A stretch of 10,144 nt of DNA, taken from positions 1 through 10,144 of the forward strand of contig DAOVZP010000028.1 in assembly GCA_030635045.1 (NCBI GenBank). The letters run 5' to 3'. This document shows, in pieces, positions 1-6,654 of the stretch. Under the pieces are notes generated by a model, which searched no databases, had not been told where the DNA came from, and was given only the letters and a program-made list of their open reading frames with translations. The position numbers and the translations under genes are program-made. Numbering within the stretch: the stretch's first letter is position 1; every line of letters starts with the position of its first letter. The stretch comes from Bacteroidota bacterium. GTDB taxonomy: Bacteria; Bacteroidota; Bacteroidia; Bacteroidales; B18-G4.

Positions 1-49
1 CTCGTATCTGTTCAAAAAGGGTTTTCTGGAAGTCGGGGACCTTCTCCAT
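1..49 (-). CDS. 5' fragment of a leftward gene, possibly a Bacteroidota HTH-type regulator
   Basis: A reading frame opens with ATG at 49 on the minus strand and runs off the left edge. The 16 visible residues read MEKVPDFQKTLFEQIR. From memory this resembles the N-terminus of a widespread Bacteroidota family of helix-turn-helix regulators that start with M-[ED]-K-x-x-[DE]-F-Q and carry a 'DSAYRRIRGE'-like recognition helix about 30 residues later. That helix lies outside the window, so the assignment is tentative. The gene points the same way as asd-ribF but is separated from ribF by about 150 nt with a palindrome, so it probably has its own promoter. A chance 16-codon opening cannot be excluded. 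Confidence 0.45.
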   Translation of the reverse strand, partial: MEKVPDFQKTLFEQIR

Positions 50-105
50 GGGATAAATATACAATAATTGTCTGTTAATGCAAAACACATATAGGTGTTG
101 GGTGT

Positions 106-131
106 TCCTCCTACGCTAAAGCTTCGGAGGA
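106..131. repeat. Imperfect palindrome (hairpin) between ribF and the left-edge gene
   Basis: TCCTCC at 106-111 pairs with GGAGGA at 126-131. Inside, GC (115-116) pairs with GC (121-122) around a TAAA loop, with mismatches between. The exact 7-mer GGGTGTT lies on both sides, at 100-106 and 138-144. No T-run follows on either strand, so it does not look like a classical intrinsic terminator. It may be a dispersed intergenic palindromic repeat or an RNA-processing hairpin downstream of ribF. The remaining DNA from 150 to 201 is AT-rich and shows nothing else beyond a short ACTGCCT direct repeat that reaches into the ribF stop. Confidence 0.5.
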
Positions 132-201
132 CAAAGTGGGTGTTGAGTGGATTTTAAATTTTGAATTTTTAATGTTAAATTAGTTGGTCATTTTTTACTG
201 C

Positions 202-1134
202 CTACTGCCTACCTAACACCTTCTTCGTGCTTACACGGTCGCGGATCAATTGTTGCCTGAGAGCGTCCAGGTCTTTGAATTTTTCCTCATCCCGTATCCT
301 GTCAACAAAGAATATCGTAATGGTATCTCCGTAGATCTCTTCATCAAAATCAAATATGTGTACTTCAATGGTAAGGTCGCTGTTGTTGATAGTAGGCCTG
401 TATCCTATGTTGCCCATACCCAGGTATATTTTCCCATTCCATTGCACCCTGCATGCATATACGCCAATGGCCATGATGAGCTTGTATTCATCCTGCAGTT
501 CGATATTTGCCGTTGGAAATCCTATTTTGCGGCCAATCTTATTTCCCTCTACAACAGGCCCGGTAATGGAGTATTCATATCCCAGCAACTCATTGGCGGT
601 CTTGATATTACCTTCCTTTAGTGCATTCCGGATCTTGGTGGAGCTTATTGCAATATTATTGATATCCTGTACGGGAATCTGCTCTACCTGAAAATCAAAC
701 TTTTTGGCGAGATTGAGAAGTTCTTCAAAAGAGCCCTGCCTGTTTTTACCAAAATGATGGTCGTATCCTACCACGAGCTCTTTTACCCCGATCTTATCAA
801 CAAGAATATCTTTAACAAATACGCTTGCATTTGTTGTAGCAAATTCAGGGGTAAAGGGAATGATTACCAGGTGGTCGATCCCGGTTTTTTCGATCAGGTC
901 GTATTTTCTTTCCTGTGTATTAATGAACTTCAGATCCTTGCTGTCGGGATGAACAACCAGGCGTGGATGGGGATGGAAAGTAATTACGACGGTTTCACCA
1001 TCACATTCCCGGGCAATTCCGGCCATCCTTTGAAATATTTTGCCATGGCCTATGTGCACCCCGTCAAAGGTTCCCACGGTCACAACCGGGTTTCGCACTT
1101 TTTTAAATCCCTCCAGGCCCTTATATATCTTCAC
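202..1134 (-). CDS. ribF: Bifunctional riboflavin kinase / FAD synthetase (RibF)
   Basis: This cytoplasmic enzyme phosphorylates riboflavin to FMN and then adenylylates FMN to FAD. The 310-residue length is normal for the family. The N-terminal nucleotidyltransferase half has the GTFDGVHIGH motif at residues 21-30, a TFHPHPR motif near 52-58 and ISSTKIR at 163-169. The C-terminal flavokinase half has the G-N-K-I-G-R-K-I-G-F-P-T-A-N signature at about 197-210, GNIGYRPT at 241-248 and a likely catalytic Glu at 257 in EVHIFDFD. The start codon is GTG at 1134, only 3 nt after the asd stop codon, so translational coupling to asd is likely. The last residues (GRQ) are encoded by a short repeated ACTGCCT-type sequence and may be a drifted tail. 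Function is clear from the motifs; membership of one operon with asd is inferred from spacing. Confidence 0.97.
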   Translation of the reverse strand: MKIYKGLEGFKKVRNPVVTVGTFDGVHIGHGKIFQRMAGIARECDGETVVITFHPHPRLVVHPDSKDLKFINTQERKYDLIEKTGIDHLVIIPFTPEFATTNASVFVKDILVDKIGVKELVVGYDHHFGKNRQGSFEELLNLAKKFDFQVEQIPVQDINNIAISSTKIRNALKEGNIKTANELLGYEYSITGPVVEGNKIGRKIGFPTANIELQDEYKLIMAIGVYACRVQWNGKIYLGMGNIGYRPTINNSDLTIEVHIFDFDEEIYGDTITIFFVDRIRDEEKFKDLDALRQQLIRDRVSTKKVLGRQ

Positions 1135-1137
1135 TTC

Positions 1138-2130
1138 CTATAATATTTTGTTCTTAACAAGATGCTCTGCTATCTGAACAGCATTGGTGGCAGCGCCTTT
1201 CCTTAAATTATCAGAAACAATCCACATATTCAGGGCTTTGGCACATGATTCATCCCTCCTGATCCTTCCTACGAAAACATCATCCTTGCCTTCGGCGAAC
1301 AACGGCATGGGATAAATATTTTCAGCTATATCATCCTGAATAGTTATGCCGGGGCTTTCTGCCAGTAATTCCCGCAGTTCATTGATGTCATAGTCTTTGT
1401 TGAATTCCACATTCACTGATTCCGAATGTCCACCATAAACAGGAACCCTGACCACTGTTGCTGTTATTTGTATGCTTTGATCGTCCAGGATTTTCCGGGT
1501 CTCATCTGCCAATTTCTGCTCTTCAGTGGTATAGCCATTCTCCAGAAAATTTCCGCCATGGGGAAAAAGGTTCAGATCGATAGTATGCGGATAGGCCTTC
1601 CTGCCATCGATTCCCTTGCGTTCGTTTTTAAGTTGCTTAACGGCCGTGGCACCAGATCCCGTTACTGACTGATAAGTTGAAACCACGATCCTTTTAATGC
1701 CATACTTGCGATGCAGGGGTGCCAGTGCAAGAACCATCTGTATGGTCGAGCAGTTCGGATTGGCAATGATCGGTGTGCTTTTTTCAATAGTAAATGAATT
1801 GATCTCCGGAACCACAAGCGGAATATGGGCTTCCTGTCTCCATGCAGAGGAATTATCAATAACATATGTTTGCTTGTCGGCAAATTCCGGGGCCCATTCC
1901 CTTGAAATGTCAGCACCTGCAGAAAATATAGCAATATCGGGCTCGGCAAGCAAAGCATCACGCAGGCCACAAACCTCGTGTTCTTCTCCCCTGAATGTTA
2001 GCTTCTTCCCTGCAGAACGCTCTGATGCCACAGCTAATATTGTAACATTACTGAAAAGCTTACTTTCTTCAAGAACCCGGAGAATTACCCTTCCTACAAG
2101 TCCAGTTGCGCCTATTACTGCAATTTTCAT
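1138..2130 (-). CDS. asd: Aspartate-semialdehyde dehydrogenase
   Basis: The enzyme reduces aspartyl-4-phosphate to aspartate 4-semialdehyde with NADPH. This is the branch point to lysine/diaminopimelate, threonine and methionine. The 330-residue protein starts MKIAVIGATGLVG, the Rossmann dinucleotide-binding loop (residues 7-13). The catalytic Cys is C127 in NPNCSTIQ, the STYQSVTGSG segment (151-160) supplies the conserved Gln, and R-V-P-V-x-x-G-H-S (228-236) carries the acid/base His at 235. The C-terminal NLRKGAATNAVQIAE helix (308-322) is also typical. All key residues are present. The gene leads a leftward pair with ribF, 3 nt apart. Its leader holds a GC-rich palindrome and a possible -7 box. 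Confidence 0.97.
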   Translation of the reverse strand: MKIAVIGATGLVGRVILRVLEESKLFSNVTILAVASERSAGKKLTFRGEEHEVCGLRDALLAEPDIAIFSAGADISREWAPEFADKQTYVIDNSSAWRQEAHIPLVVPEINSFTIEKSTPIIANPNCSTIQMVLALAPLHRKYGIKRIVVSTYQSVTGSGATAVKQLKNERKGIDGRKAYPHTIDLNLFPHGGNFLENGYTTEEQKLADETRKILDDQSIQITATVVRVPVYGGHSESVNVEFNKDYDINELRELLAESPGITIQDDIAENIYPMPLFAEGKDDVFVGRIRRDESCAKALNMWIVSDNLRKGAATNAVQIAEHLVKNKIL

Positions 2131-2144
2131 ATTAAAACAATCTT

Positions 2145-2158
2145 TCCGCCGGGGCGGA
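2145..2158. repeat. GC-rich perfect palindrome in the asd leader
   Basis: TCCGCC at 2145-2150 and GGCGGA at 2153-2158 form a perfect 6-bp inverted repeat around GG. It lies 15 nt upstream of the asd start codon, inside an otherwise AT-rich 82-bp divergent spacer. In asd mRNA it would form a short stable hairpin close to the ribosome-loading region. It could be a small dispersed repeat, an operator or a translation-modulating stem. The sequence does not decide between these. Confidence 0.45.
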
Positions 2159-2196
2159 CATTTTCCAAAAAACGGTATTAATTAATATAAGACAGA

Positions 2197-2204
2197 CAAA
2201 AATA
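2197..2204 (-). promoter_or_regulatory. Possible Bacteroidota -7 box for asd-ribF
   Basis: The minus strand reads TATTTTTG, an exact match to the Bacteroidota -7 consensus TAnnTTTG. It lies about 67 nt upstream of the asd ATG. No convincing TTG/TTTG -33 element sits at the expected distance, so this is only a weak candidate. Transcription from here would place the 2145-2158 palindrome in the asd 5' leader. Confidence 0.25.
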
Positions 2205-2212
2205 CGAATTCA

Positions 2213-4816
2213 ATGAATATACCGGCTTTAATAAAACAATGGGGTTATATGATTGTTCTAATCCCACTGTTCTGTGAGGGACAGATCGGTGATGATTTCT
2301 CCGATGGAAATTTTACTTCTGATCCATTATGGGCGGGTGATGTACAAAAATTCAGGGTCAATGATGCTTTTCAGCTTCAGCTGGATGATGAGGGAGCCGG
2401 AAATGCTTCCCTTTTTACACATTTAAGTCTTACACAGGACATGGAGTGGAGATGCTGGGTTAAACAATCATTCAGTCCTTCCGGAAACAACTATTCCAGG
2501 ATTTATTTAATTGCTGACACGGGAATTTTGCGTGCACTTCCGGATGGGATTTTTCTTCAGTTGGGCGAAAGCGGATCAAATGATGCTATCAGCTTGATAA
2601 GACAGCTGAATGGAGATACCACAAGCCTCATAAGGGCCACCCCCGGAGCTATTGCATCTTCTTTTCAATGCGGGGTTAAAGTGCTTTTTAATAATGGGAT
2701 GTGGGATCTGTTTGCAGATTATAATGGAGAAGAAAATTATCTACACGAGGGGAGTTGTCCGGGATCCCTGCCATATGATGAAGGCTATCTTGGGGTGTAT
2801 TGCAACTATACTTCCAGCAATAGCAAAAAGTTTTATTTCGATAATTTTTATGCCGGCGCGCCTCAATACGATACCATCGCCCCGCAGGTACAAAATATTA
2901 TTCTTGCTGCACCTGATCATCTGGAAGTAGTTTTTTCAGAGTACCCTGAACAGGAAAGTGCCGAGCAAAACACAAATTACCTGCTCAGTAATGGGATTGG
3001 TCACCCCGGCACTGCAAATATTCAAGAAGCAAACCCTTCATGTATTGACCTGTTTTTCCCTGACAGCCTTCCTTATGGCAAATTACTTCAAATCAGTATC
3101 ACGGGGGTTGCCGATCAGGCAGGAAATGTGATGCGGGATACAACAATGGAATTTTCGTGGTACGAAGCACGCAAATATGATGTAGTGATCAATGAGATAA
3201 TGGCAGATCCGTCACCCCCGGTCGGGCTCCCGGATTATGAATATCTTGAATTATTCAATACAACAGCCCTGCCGATCGATCTTATGGATTGGACACTGGA
3301 GGTCGGCACAAGTATAAAAGAGCTCACGGGGGCCCGGATAGAGTCCGGAGGGTATCTTATTATAGGAAAGGATGAGGCTGTTGATCAATTTGCCATATTC
3401 GGTAATTATTTCGGCCTGCAAAGTTTTTCCCTTACCAATGGCGGGCAAAGCCTTATACTGAACAATGGGGTGGGCGCGATGATCTCTGCCCTGTATTACG
3501 ATGATACCTGGTATGGAGATAATGAAAAGGAGGATGGGGGTTGGTCGCTGGAACAGATAAATCCTTATAATCCATGCCTATTATCTGTTAACTGGCAGGC
3601 ATCTGCTAACAATAAGGGCGGGAGCCCCGGTGCGAAGAACAGTATTTTTGAAGAAATTTTCATTCAGCCAGAAATAGTAAGGGTGTGTGTCATGGACTCT
3701 GTGAGGATCAGGGTGGTTTTCAATCAATCGATTCATGGCAACATAACGCTCACGCCCCAGCTTTTCACAATTGACAGGGGTGCGGGCCCTGTTCTTGCAA
3801 TATTGCCGGAGGATCCTTTTTTCATGTCATTCATCCTGTACCCAAAAAACCCATTGCTTCCGGGAATAATATACCGGCTTTCGTATAATTCGGTTATCTC
3901 GAATTGTGTAGGGGATACCATGTTCATTGCCGGAAATACAGGCCTTGGCCTCCCTGGTACAGCACAATGGCAGGACGTGGTGATCAACGAGGTATTGTTC
4001 AATCCTTTTCCCGGAGGAAGCGATTTTGTAGAGCTTTATAACCGTTCTGACAGGCTTATATCCATGACGGGCATGTCGTTGGGGTCTGTAAGAAATAATC
4101 CTCCCGCGCCCCCCGATACTGCTTTTGCCATGATCACAGAAAGCTGCCGGGTTTTGTTGCCCGGAGAATATGCTCTGATATGTGATAATTTCAACCTGGT
4201 TAACAAGTATTATCACTGTCCTGACGATAAAGGCCATCTCGATCCGGAAGGTTTTCCCGCTTACAGTAATGAAAAAGGAAGTGTTTTATTATTAGATGAA
4301 AACAGGAACGTTTTGGATGCCTTTTCCTATCATGAAAACATGCACTTCCCCCTGCTTAATGCCGTGGAGGGTGTATCATTGGAGCGATTGCATCCCGACA
4401 GGCCGGCCTATGACGGGACAAACTGGCATTCGGCCTCGCAATTATCCGGATTTGGAACGCCAGGGTATAAAAACTCACAATTCATGGAAGCCGGAGGTGG
4501 GGGAAAAAATATCCGTATTTCGCCCAGAGTATTCAGTCCGGGTTATGACGGGCATGACGACATTCTCAATATTCATTATCAGTTCGAGACACCCGGATAC
4601 CTGGCAAGCATGATGATCTTCAGTGCCGGCGGGCAATTGATCCGGCATCTGGTAAACAATGAGCTGCTGGGCACTTCCGGCACCTATACCTGGGATGGCC
4701 TGAGTGATGATAATTCGAAAGCCTCTGCCGGGATGTATGTGATCCTTATTGAGTTAACTGATGTCGGAGGAAGGGTTGTTCGTTATAAGAAGACGGCGGT
4801 TATTGCTCCGCAATGA
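2213..4816 (+). CDS. Secreted multidomain protein with two lamin-tail domains and a C-terminal FlgD/CHU_C-like Ig domain
   Basis: The 867-residue protein is probably exported: a hydrophobic segment near residues 10-20 (YMIVLIPLF) is followed by a plausible cleavage after CEG. Residues about 28-215 resemble a LamG/concanavalin-like beta-sandwich, ending in FYFDNFYAG. Residues about 222-316 look like an Ig-like SbsA-type domain (TIAPQV...LEVVFSE...DQAGNVM). Two lamin-tail-type domains follow, at about 322-476 (VVINEIMADP...YLELFN) and 588-755 (VVINEVLFNP...FVELYN). Both close with the same pattern, a SLE(Q/R)-x-(N/H)P segment then NW-x-(A/S) and SPGAKNS or TPGYKNS. A second Ig-like stretch (about 484-572) lies between them. 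The C-terminus (768-863) has RVFSPGYDGHDD, MIFSAGGQLI, YTWDG and SAGMYVILIE, resembling FlgD_ig and the CHU_C domain used by type IX secretion. A surface or extracellular adhesive role is inferred; no catalytic domain is seen. The ATG at 2213 lacks a Shine-Dalgarno, as is usual in this phylum. Confidence 0.88.
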   Translation: MNIPALIKQWGYMIVLIPLFCEGQIGDDFSDGNFTSDPLWAGDVQKFRVNDAFQLQLDDEGAGNASLFTHLSLTQDMEWRCWVKQSFSPSGNNYSRIYLIADTGILRALPDGIFLQLGESGSNDAISLIRQLNGDTTSLIRATPGAIASSFQCGVKVLFNNGMWDLFADYNGEENYLHEGSCPGSLPYDEGYLGVYCNYTSSNSKKFYFDNFYAGAPQYDTIAPQVQNIILAAPDHLEVVFSEYPEQESAEQNTNYLLSNGIGHPGTANIQEANPSCIDLFFPDSLPYGKLLQISITGVADQAGNVMRDTTMEFSWYEARKYDVVINEIMADPSPPVGLPDYEYLELFNTTALPIDLMDWTLEVGTSIKELTGARIESGGYLIIGKDEAVDQFAIFGNYFGLQSFSLTNGGQSLILNNGVGAMISALYYDDTWYGDNEKEDGGWSLEQINPYNPCLLSVNWQASANNKGGSPGAKNSIFEEIFIQPEIVRVCVMDSVRIRVVFNQSIHGNITLTPQLFTIDRGAGPVLAILPEDPFFMSFILYPKNPLLPGIIYRLSYNSVISNCVGDTMFIAGNTGLGLPGTAQWQDVVINEVLFNPFPGGSDFVELYNRSDRLISMTGMSLGSVRNNPPAPPDTAFAMITESCRVLLPGEYALICDNFNLVNKYYHCPDDKGHLDPEGFPAYSNEKGSVLLLDENRNVLDAFSYHENMHFPLLNAVEGVSLERLHPDRPAYDGTNWHSASQLSGFGTPGYKNSQFMEAGGGGKNIRISPRVFSPGYDGHDDILNIHYQFETPGYLASMMIFSAGGQLIRHLVNNELLGTSGTYTWDGLSDDNSKASAGMYVILIELTDVGGRVVRYKKTAVIAPQ

Positions 4817-4819
4817 ATG

Positions 4820-4862
4820 AATAGGGAATAAGGAGAAAGTAAAAAGGAAAAAGGGTGGGAAA
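4820..4862. other. Purine-rich tract between convergent 3' ends
   Basis: On the plus strand this stretch contains no C and only four T residues; the other 39 of 43 bases are A or G. It fills most of the 63-bp gap between the lamin-tail gene stop and the beta-barrel gene stop. No stem-loop terminator is apparent. It may be a low-complexity spacer or take part in transcription ending by a mechanism other than a hairpin. Confidence 0.4.
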
Positions 4863-4879
4863 CTAACAATGTTGTATGC

Positions 4880-5614
4880 CTACTCGTTGTTTTTCACGAG
4901 GTTGAATTGTACAAATGTTTGCATATATACATTGCGGACCACGCCATCGATATATTTATAGTTATTGCGATATATCGACCTGAGGCCTGTAGTCAGGCTT
5001 ACACCAAAATTGATCCTGCGCTTGGTCATATAGGTTGTTCCCAACAAGAGTCCGTAATCCCAACTATTCAACTCACTGCTTTGATCAAAGGGTTCGTCAG
5101 TTACCGTGGTAAAGGGGTGGTTGGGGTCACCGACCTCGATGTCGGCCGAACCGGTATTCTCTCCATCGACCAGATATGAAACATACCCGCCAAATGTCAG
5201 AAGAAAACGTTGGCTTAGCTTATATGATGCATAAAGCGGGATGTCGATGTACTTATTGTCAAATTTCCCATCGACCCAGCCACGGTAAATGGTATGTGCC
5301 TCTGAAGGAATAGTGTCTGTCGGGGTAATGGTATTATATCTATAGACGGTATCACCTGATACCGGTGTCCGGAATTTTGATCCCTTGTAAGAATACAGAA
5401 ATTCTCCGTGCAGGGCCCATTTTGTGCCCAGATCATAGGCAAAATACATACCCAGCATCGGGCCAATCCCCAGGCTGCCTGATGCACCTTTTTCAGAGGC
5501 CCCAACCGGGGTTCCAATGTTCAGCCCGCCCTTAAGCCCAAATTCCATTTCCTGGGCCGGCAGCATGCCTGTACATAACCATAATACTATGGCTGTGAGT
5601 AGAATTGGTCTCAT
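4880..5614 (-). CDS. PorT-family outer-membrane beta-barrel protein
   Basis: The start is set at 5614 (MRPILLTAIVLWLCTGMLPAQ), because this gives a proper signal peptide with cleavage after about residue 20. The open frame upstream would run back through the 3' end of the lipoprotein gene and contains no export signal. The mature protein is 224 residues long and rich in alternating aromatic/polar strands. GLKGGLNIGTPVG (26-38) is a typical first strand of the family, and FDNKYIDIPLYASYKL...FGGYVSYLVDG (118-151) is the hallmark of the PorT/OMP_b-brl_2 type. The last strand ends in an aromatic-rich TFVQFNLV before a short polar tail. It lies 37 nt after the lipoprotein gene, as the last member of a leftward envelope cluster. 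A small eight-stranded barrel is likely; the ligand or partner is unknown. Confidence 0.85.
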   Translation of the reverse strand: MRPILLTAIVLWLCTGMLPAQEMEFGLKGGLNIGTPVGASEKGASGSLGIGPMLGMYFAYDLGTKWALHGEFLYSYKGSKFRTPVSGDTVYRYNTITPTDTIPSEAHTIYRGWVDGKFDNKYIDIPLYASYKLSQRFLLTFGGYVSYLVDGENTGSADIEVGDPNHPFTTVTDEPFDQSSELNSWDYGLLLGTTYMTKRRINFGVSLTTGLRSIYRNNYKYIDGVVRNVYMQTFVQFNLVKNNE

Positions 5615-5628
5615 AAGTTGTTCGGCGG

Positions 5629-5660
5629 TAAAGATAGCCGTTATTTTTTTATCACTCAAA
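5629..5660 (-). promoter_or_regulatory. Candidate internal promoter for the beta-barrel gene
   Basis: On the minus strand TTTG (5660-5657) is followed after exactly 20 nt by TATCTTTA (5636-5629). That fits the Bacteroidota -33 TTTG / -7 TAnnTTTG pattern with one mismatch in the last base. The -33 element lies in the last codons of the lipoprotein gene. The resulting leader would be only about 10 nt, which is short, so this may be fortuitous. If real, the barrel gene can be expressed apart from the two upstream genes. Confidence 0.3.
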
Positions 5661-6635
5661 GATGAGGTTGAAATCATCAACAAAGATCGTGCTTCCAATC
5701 TTCCCTTTAAAGTATTCACCCCCGGCGCTGGCTGCAAATACCACGTCGATGGTATCGGGTTCTTCAGCAGAGAAATACACGACCTCCAGATCGAAAAAAG
5801 TATATACATCCACCAGGTCTGTGGTGCGGTATACGACCTCTCCTATCACATCGCGTTCCTTTGTCGCAGGATTCCATTTTGATAGCGTGGTTCTAATCTC
5901 ACAGGAGTCGCCACCTACCCCCAAATATTTATAATAGCCCTGAAATTTTACTGGTCTGGATTTATATGGAACACCTGTGATCAGGCTCTTCAATGGATTT
6001 TGAAGATTAACATTAAAAAGGCCGGTAGAAAGGCTTCCGGTTAACAATGGCATGCCTGAAGCACTGTCGGTCCTTGCCTTGGCCGCATAAGTGCCCGAAT
6101 AACTATCTTCGGATTTAAAAAGCAATACTGGATAAACACCCGGAAGGAGATCGACAACCTTATTGGCAGAAGCCCAAACACCTTCAGGTGCCGGATTTTC
6201 ATAATTAGGATATGTGATCCACTCCTCCAGGTCCATATTTGGAAGAACATTGGCGGCCCTGGTAATAAATTGTTGTGCAACTGAATTCCCACTGCTGCCA
6301 TGTGCATTGATTGCACGCATCCTCACAAAATATGAAGTGCTTGGAGTTAGGCCTTCTACTACAAACATGCCATTGATCGCCACTTCTTTGTTTGTATAAT
6401 CAGGCAGGAAATTGCTAAAATTTTGGTCGGTAGCAACATCAACATAATACCCTGTGGCACCTACCACACCAATCCAGTTTACATAAAAATAATCACCGTA
6501 AACATGTAAGGGATCACTTACCACCGGTACTGCGGGGGGGCTCTCTTTTTCTTCTTCCTCTTTTTTACATGAAGAAAATAAAATTGAAACCGCAAATACG
6601 GCTATCATCAAAAATTGAAGTTTTTTTAATATCAT
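5652..6635 (-). CDS. Probable surface lipoprotein with a fibronectin type III-like domain and a PCMD-like beta-sandwich
   Basis: The 327-residue protein opens with a basic, hydrophobic signal and the lipobox LFSSC, making C23 the likely lipidated residue. The following KKEEEEKE places Lys at +3 and acidic residues at +4/+5, resembling the Bacteroidota lipoprotein surface-export signal. An outer-leaflet location is therefore likely, by inference. Residues about 34-127 look like a fibronectin type III domain (VNWIGVVGATGYYVDVATD...VEGLTPSTSYFVRMRAINAHGSSGNS). Residues about 132-327 resemble the Bacteroidota PCMD (putative carbohydrate metabolism domain) family: PNMDLEEW, a VWASAN motif, RPVKFQGYYKY and a closing STIFVDDFNLIFE. 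The same segments recur in the preceding T9SS-sorted gene, only 19 nt upstream, so the two are probable paralogues in one operon. Sugar binding is suggested only by the domain name; no catalytic residues were identified. Confidence 0.8.
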   Translation of the reverse strand: MILKKLQFLMIAVFAVSILFSSCKKEEEEKESPPAVPVVSDPLHVYGDYFYVNWIGVVGATGYYVDVATDQNFSNFLPDYTNKEVAINGMFVVEGLTPSTSYFVRMRAINAHGSSGNSVAQQFITRAANVLPNMDLEEWITYPNYENPAPEGVWASANKVVDLLPGVYPVLLFKSEDSYSGTYAAKARTDSASGMPLLTGSLSTGLFNVNLQNPLKSLITGVPYKSRPVKFQGYYKYLGVGGDSCEIRTTLSKWNPATKERDVIGEVVYRTTDLVDVYTFFDLEVVYFSAEEPDTIDVVFAASAGGEYFKGKIGSTIFVDDFNLIFE

Positions 6636-6654
6636 AATCTGGTGTTTTAAACTA

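Noticed and set aside
1697..2185. A 162-codon rightward open frame opposite asd
   Set aside because: It is antisense to the conserved N-terminal half of asd, shows no recognisable domain and is best explained as a shadow of its codon pattern.
3827..4237. A 136-codon leftward open frame inside the lamin-tail gene
   Set aside because: It lies opposite a continuous, domain-rich coding sequence, has no recognisable motif and no start context.
4883..4900. Possible terminator stem CTCGT/ACGAG at the end of the barrel gene
   Set aside because: The stem is only 5 bp, lies inside the last codons and has no properly placed T-run downstream for either gene.
5615..5809. Longer N-terminus for the outer-membrane barrel protein starting at 5809
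   Set aside because: The extension overlaps the 3' end of the lipoprotein gene by over 150 nt and has no export signal. The ATG at 5614 begins a clear signal peptide.
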